A DNA stretch of 6,291 nucleotides, from assembly GCA_902772795.1 (NCBI GenBank), contig CACYBZ010000193.1:1-6291 (forward strand), written 5' to 3'. This stretch comes from an uncultured Ruminococcus sp. GTDB taxonomy: Bacteria > Bacillota > Clostridia > Oscillospirales > Acutalibacteraceae. The notes below the pieces were generated by a model that saw only the letters and a program-made list of their open reading frames with translations, did no database searches and was not told the origin of the DNA. A program made the translations under genes and the position numbers. Of the stretch, positions 4,429-6,291 are shown one piece after another; positions within the stretch are counted from its first letter, which is position 1, and the number at the start of each line of letters is the position of its first letter.

Positions 4429-6165
4429 ATGTTTATGGGAATGGTCAGAGAAAAAACAGAAAAAATTGTCGGTCTTAAAGCAGAATTGCAATGGCTCTGG
4501 CATATCAGCAGTGTGTACAAAAAGGAAATTTTTGTCATTACCCTGATTTCTGTTATCAGCAGTATTTTCAGTTTGTCCATCAATCTCTGTCTGAAATACG
4601 TCATTGATACCGTTACGGGAGAAAATAAAGCTCATGTTGCTTTTTATGCTGTCGTTGCGGTGGTGCTTATGCTGAGTAATATCGGATTTTCGGCACTGAG
4701 TTCAAGAATCCGTATCAAAATCTATGTCAGAATTCAGAACGAACTGCAACTTGATGTTTACGGGAAGATTTTCAATGCACAGTGGGAAAGTCTGCGTGAA
4801 TACCGCAAAGGTGACCTTATCAACCGTCTGAACAGTGATGTCAGTTCGATAGCCAACGGAGCGATTGGCTGGTGGCCTAATCTGCTGAGTGTTCTGACAC
4901 AGTTTGTTTATTCTTTTTTTCTGATTGTGATGAACGACCCGACAATGGCACTGATTGCCTTTATTTCCGCACCGTTTTCGGCGTTCATGTCAAGGTTCAT
5001 GATACGGCGTATGCACGAACACAATCTCAGAATCAAAGAACTGAGTGCAGATATGATGGCTTATCAGACCGATTCATTCGGTAATCTGCAATACATCAAG
5101 GCGTTTGGTATTGCTGACGTGGTTCATCGTAAGCTCAAAGAAAAACAGAACGCTTTCAAAGAAGAAAATCTGGATTACAACAAAGTTTCCATCGTGATGA
5201 GTACGTTGCTGAAACTTGCAGGATTACTGGTGACATTTGTATCTTACGCATGGGGAATTTACCGTCTGCATCAGGGGGCCATCACTTACGGGACAATGGT
5301 AATGTTTTTACAGATTACCCTTACATTGTCCGGGTCGTTCAATGCTCTGCTGAAAGTGATACCGACAACCATCAATCTTGGCACATCTGCTTCGAGAATT
5401 ATGGGGATTGAGAATCTGCCGTCCGAAGATGTTACACCGACACCGCAGGAACGTCAGTTTATAGACGAAAGTCTGAAAACAGGGGTAGATATTCGTTGTC
5501 AGAATGTTACTTTCAGTTACAGCGATGAACCGAACGTAAATATTCTGGAAAACACCTCCTTTACCATAAAAAAGGGGGAAACTGTCGCCATAGTGGGAGG
5601 GTCAGGACTGGGCAAAACAACGTTTTTCCGTCTGTTGCTGGGAATCCTGTCCTGTACAGCGGGGAAAATCGAACTGGAGAACGTCAACGGCGATATCATG
5701 ACGGCAAATGCTTCCATGAGAGAGTTGTTCGCCTACGTTCCGCAGGGAAATCCCATTACCGAAGCTACCATAGCCGAAAATATCAGAATGATAAACCCTG
5801 ACGCTACTGATGAAGAAATTATCGGCGTGTTGAAAATGGCTTGTGCGTATGATTTTGTCAAAGAACTTCCCGAGGGTATTCATGCACACATCGGAGAGAA
5901 CGGAAAAGGTTTTTCTGAGGGGCAGATACAAAGAATTGCCATTGCCAGAGCGTTGATTAAAGACGCTCCTGTCATTTTGTTTGATGAAGTCACTTCTGCA
6001 CTGGACGAGGAAACGGAGTGGCGGTTACTGGAGAATATCCGAACACATTTACACAACAAGACCGTTATTTTTGTCACACACAAACTCAACACATTACAGA
6101 TTTCCGATAAGATATTCAAGGTGGAAAACAGAAAATTTCAACGTGTTCATTTTGAAGTTTCGTAA
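4429..6165 (+). CDS. ABC exporter, fused membrane and ATPase domains
   Basis: This 578-residue half-transporter has the usual length for type IV ABC exporters, which dimerise and use ATP to export peptides, lipids or drugs. Six membrane segments lie at about 33-58, 68-92, 146-168, 170-190, 256-278 and 286-306. There is no N-terminal C39 peptidase domain, so it would not itself cleave a double-glycine leader. The ATPase (about 353-566) is complete: Walker A GGSGLGKT (390-397), Q-loop Gln439, signature FSEGQ (495-499; a variant of LSGGQ), Walker B VILFDE (515-520), D-loop SALD and H-loop His551. The start ATG 4429 has AGAGG at 4417-4421, 7 bases upstream. It is divergent from the PqqD-like gene, which makes a modified peptide a reasonable substrate guess. 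It is alone in its unit, ending at a hairpin 6 bases after the stop. Confidence 0.93.
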   Translation: MFMGMVREKTEKIVGLKAELQWLWHISSVYKKEIFVITLISVISSIFSLSINLCLKYVIDTVTGENKAHVAFYAVVAVVLMLSNIGFSALSSRIRIKIYVRIQNELQLDVYGKIFNAQWESLREYRKGDLINRLNSDVSSIANGAIGWWPNLLSVLTQFVYSFFLIVMNDPTMALIAFISAPFSAFMSRFMIRRMHEHNLRIKELSADMMAYQTDSFGNLQYIKAFGIADVVHRKLKEKQNAFKEENLDYNKVSIVMSTLLKLAGLLVTFVSYAWGIYRLHQGAITYGTMVMFLQITLTLSGSFNALLKVIPTTINLGTSASRIMGIENLPSEDVTPTPQERQFIDESLKTGVDIRCQNVTFSYSDEPNVNILENTSFTIKKGETVAIVGGSGLGKTTFFRLLLGILSCTAGKIELENVNGDIMTANASMRELFAYVPQGNPITEATIAENIRMINPDATDEEIIGVLKMACAYDFVKELPEGIHAHIGENGKGFSEGQIQRIAIARALIKDAPVILFDEVTSALDEETEWRLLENIRTHLHNKTVIFVTHKLNTLQISDKIFKVENRKFQRVHFEVS

Positions 6166-6171
6166 CAACAA

Positions 6172-6202
6172 GACTGCTCCGCTGACAGAAAGCGGAGCAG
6201 TC
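6172..6202 (+). terminator. Hairpin after the ABC exporter gene, probable terminator
   Basis: GACTGCTCCGCT (6172-6183) pairs perfectly with AGCGGAGCAGTC (6191-6202) around the loop GACAGAA. It starts 6 bases after the stop codon. The following ATAGTTTA is not a strong T-tract, so it may act as a transcript-end stabiliser or a weak terminator. Confidence 0.65.
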
Positions 6203-6205
6203 ATA

Positions 6206-6291
6206 GTTTAAGGGCTTCGCCCTTAAAAATCCTGATTCAAGGGTTGCACCCTTGAAAATCCTGCCAAGGGGCGTTGCCCCTTGACCCCACC
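6206..6291. repeat. Array of three palindromes with a common linker, inverted relative to the left array
   Basis: Three perfect hairpins follow each other: TTTAAGGGC-TTC-GCCCTTAAA (6207-6227), TTCAAGGGT-TGC-ACCCTTGAA (6236-6256) and CAAGGGGC-GTT-GCCCCTTG (6265-6283). The first two are each followed by an A-rich AATCCTG linker (6228-6234, 6257-6263). Bases 6206-6232 are the exact 27-nt reverse complement of 793-819 and 877-903 in the left array. The array may continue beyond the right edge. No coding potential is apparent. Confidence 0.92.

Noticed and set aside
5602..5931. Antisense ORF of 109 codons in the exporter ATPase region
   Set aside because: It is a shadow of the conserved ATPase frame, with no ribosome binding site or family resemblance.

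Overview
The window looks like a piece of a low-to-mid-GC Firmicutes (Bacillota) chromosome, most plausibly from the Ruminococcaceae/Oscillospiraceae clostridia. The reasons are a clear Spo0A, Gram-positive style ribosome binding sites (AAGGGAG, GGAGGAAGG, AGGTGAT), sigma-A type promoters, and intergenic palindromes with AAGGGC/GCCCTT cores, which from memory are common in ruminococcal genomes. The genus call is inference; nothing was searched.

Layout, left to right. (1) 12-575 (+) encodes an unrecognised 187-residue protein with a possible TerB-like C-terminal helical region, ended by a strong terminator hairpin. (2) 639-903 is a gene-free block of perfect palindromes, including an 84-bp unit present twice in tandem. 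(3) 1061-1843 (+) is spo0A, with its own promoter and a downstream hairpin; its DNA-binding domain is well conserved but its receiver pocket is altered. (4) 2001-3913 (+) is a two-gene operon with a 4-bp overlap: an OmpR-type response regulator and a membrane sensor histidine kinase. (5) 3980-4234 (-) encodes a stand-alone PqqD-family protein (RiPP recognition element fold), convergent with the kinase gene and sharing a terminator hairpin with it. (6) 4235-4428 is a compact divergent promoter region with two overlapping antisense micro-ORFs, weakly supported. (7) 4429-6165 (+) encodes a complete ABC exporter (membrane domain plus ATPase) and ends at a hairpin. (8) 6206-6291 is a second palindrome array, inverted relative to the first, sharing a 27-nt exact match with it.

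How the genes may work together: the response regulator and kinase form a self-contained signalling pair. The PqqD-like protein and the ABC exporter are divergently transcribed from adjacent promoters. PqqD-fold proteins bind peptide leaders and the transporter is of the peptide/lipid-exporting type, so this is a candidate peptide (RiPP-like) maturation and export pair. No maturase (for example a radical SAM enzyme) and no convincing precursor lies in the window, so this is inference. Nothing in the sequence ties spo0A or the two-component pair to this module beyond proximity.

The most interesting unexplained signals are the palindrome arrays at both ends, whose paralogous stems vary in a compensatory way, the orphan PqqD/ABC pair with its crowded intergenic region, and the unusual Spo0A receiver.
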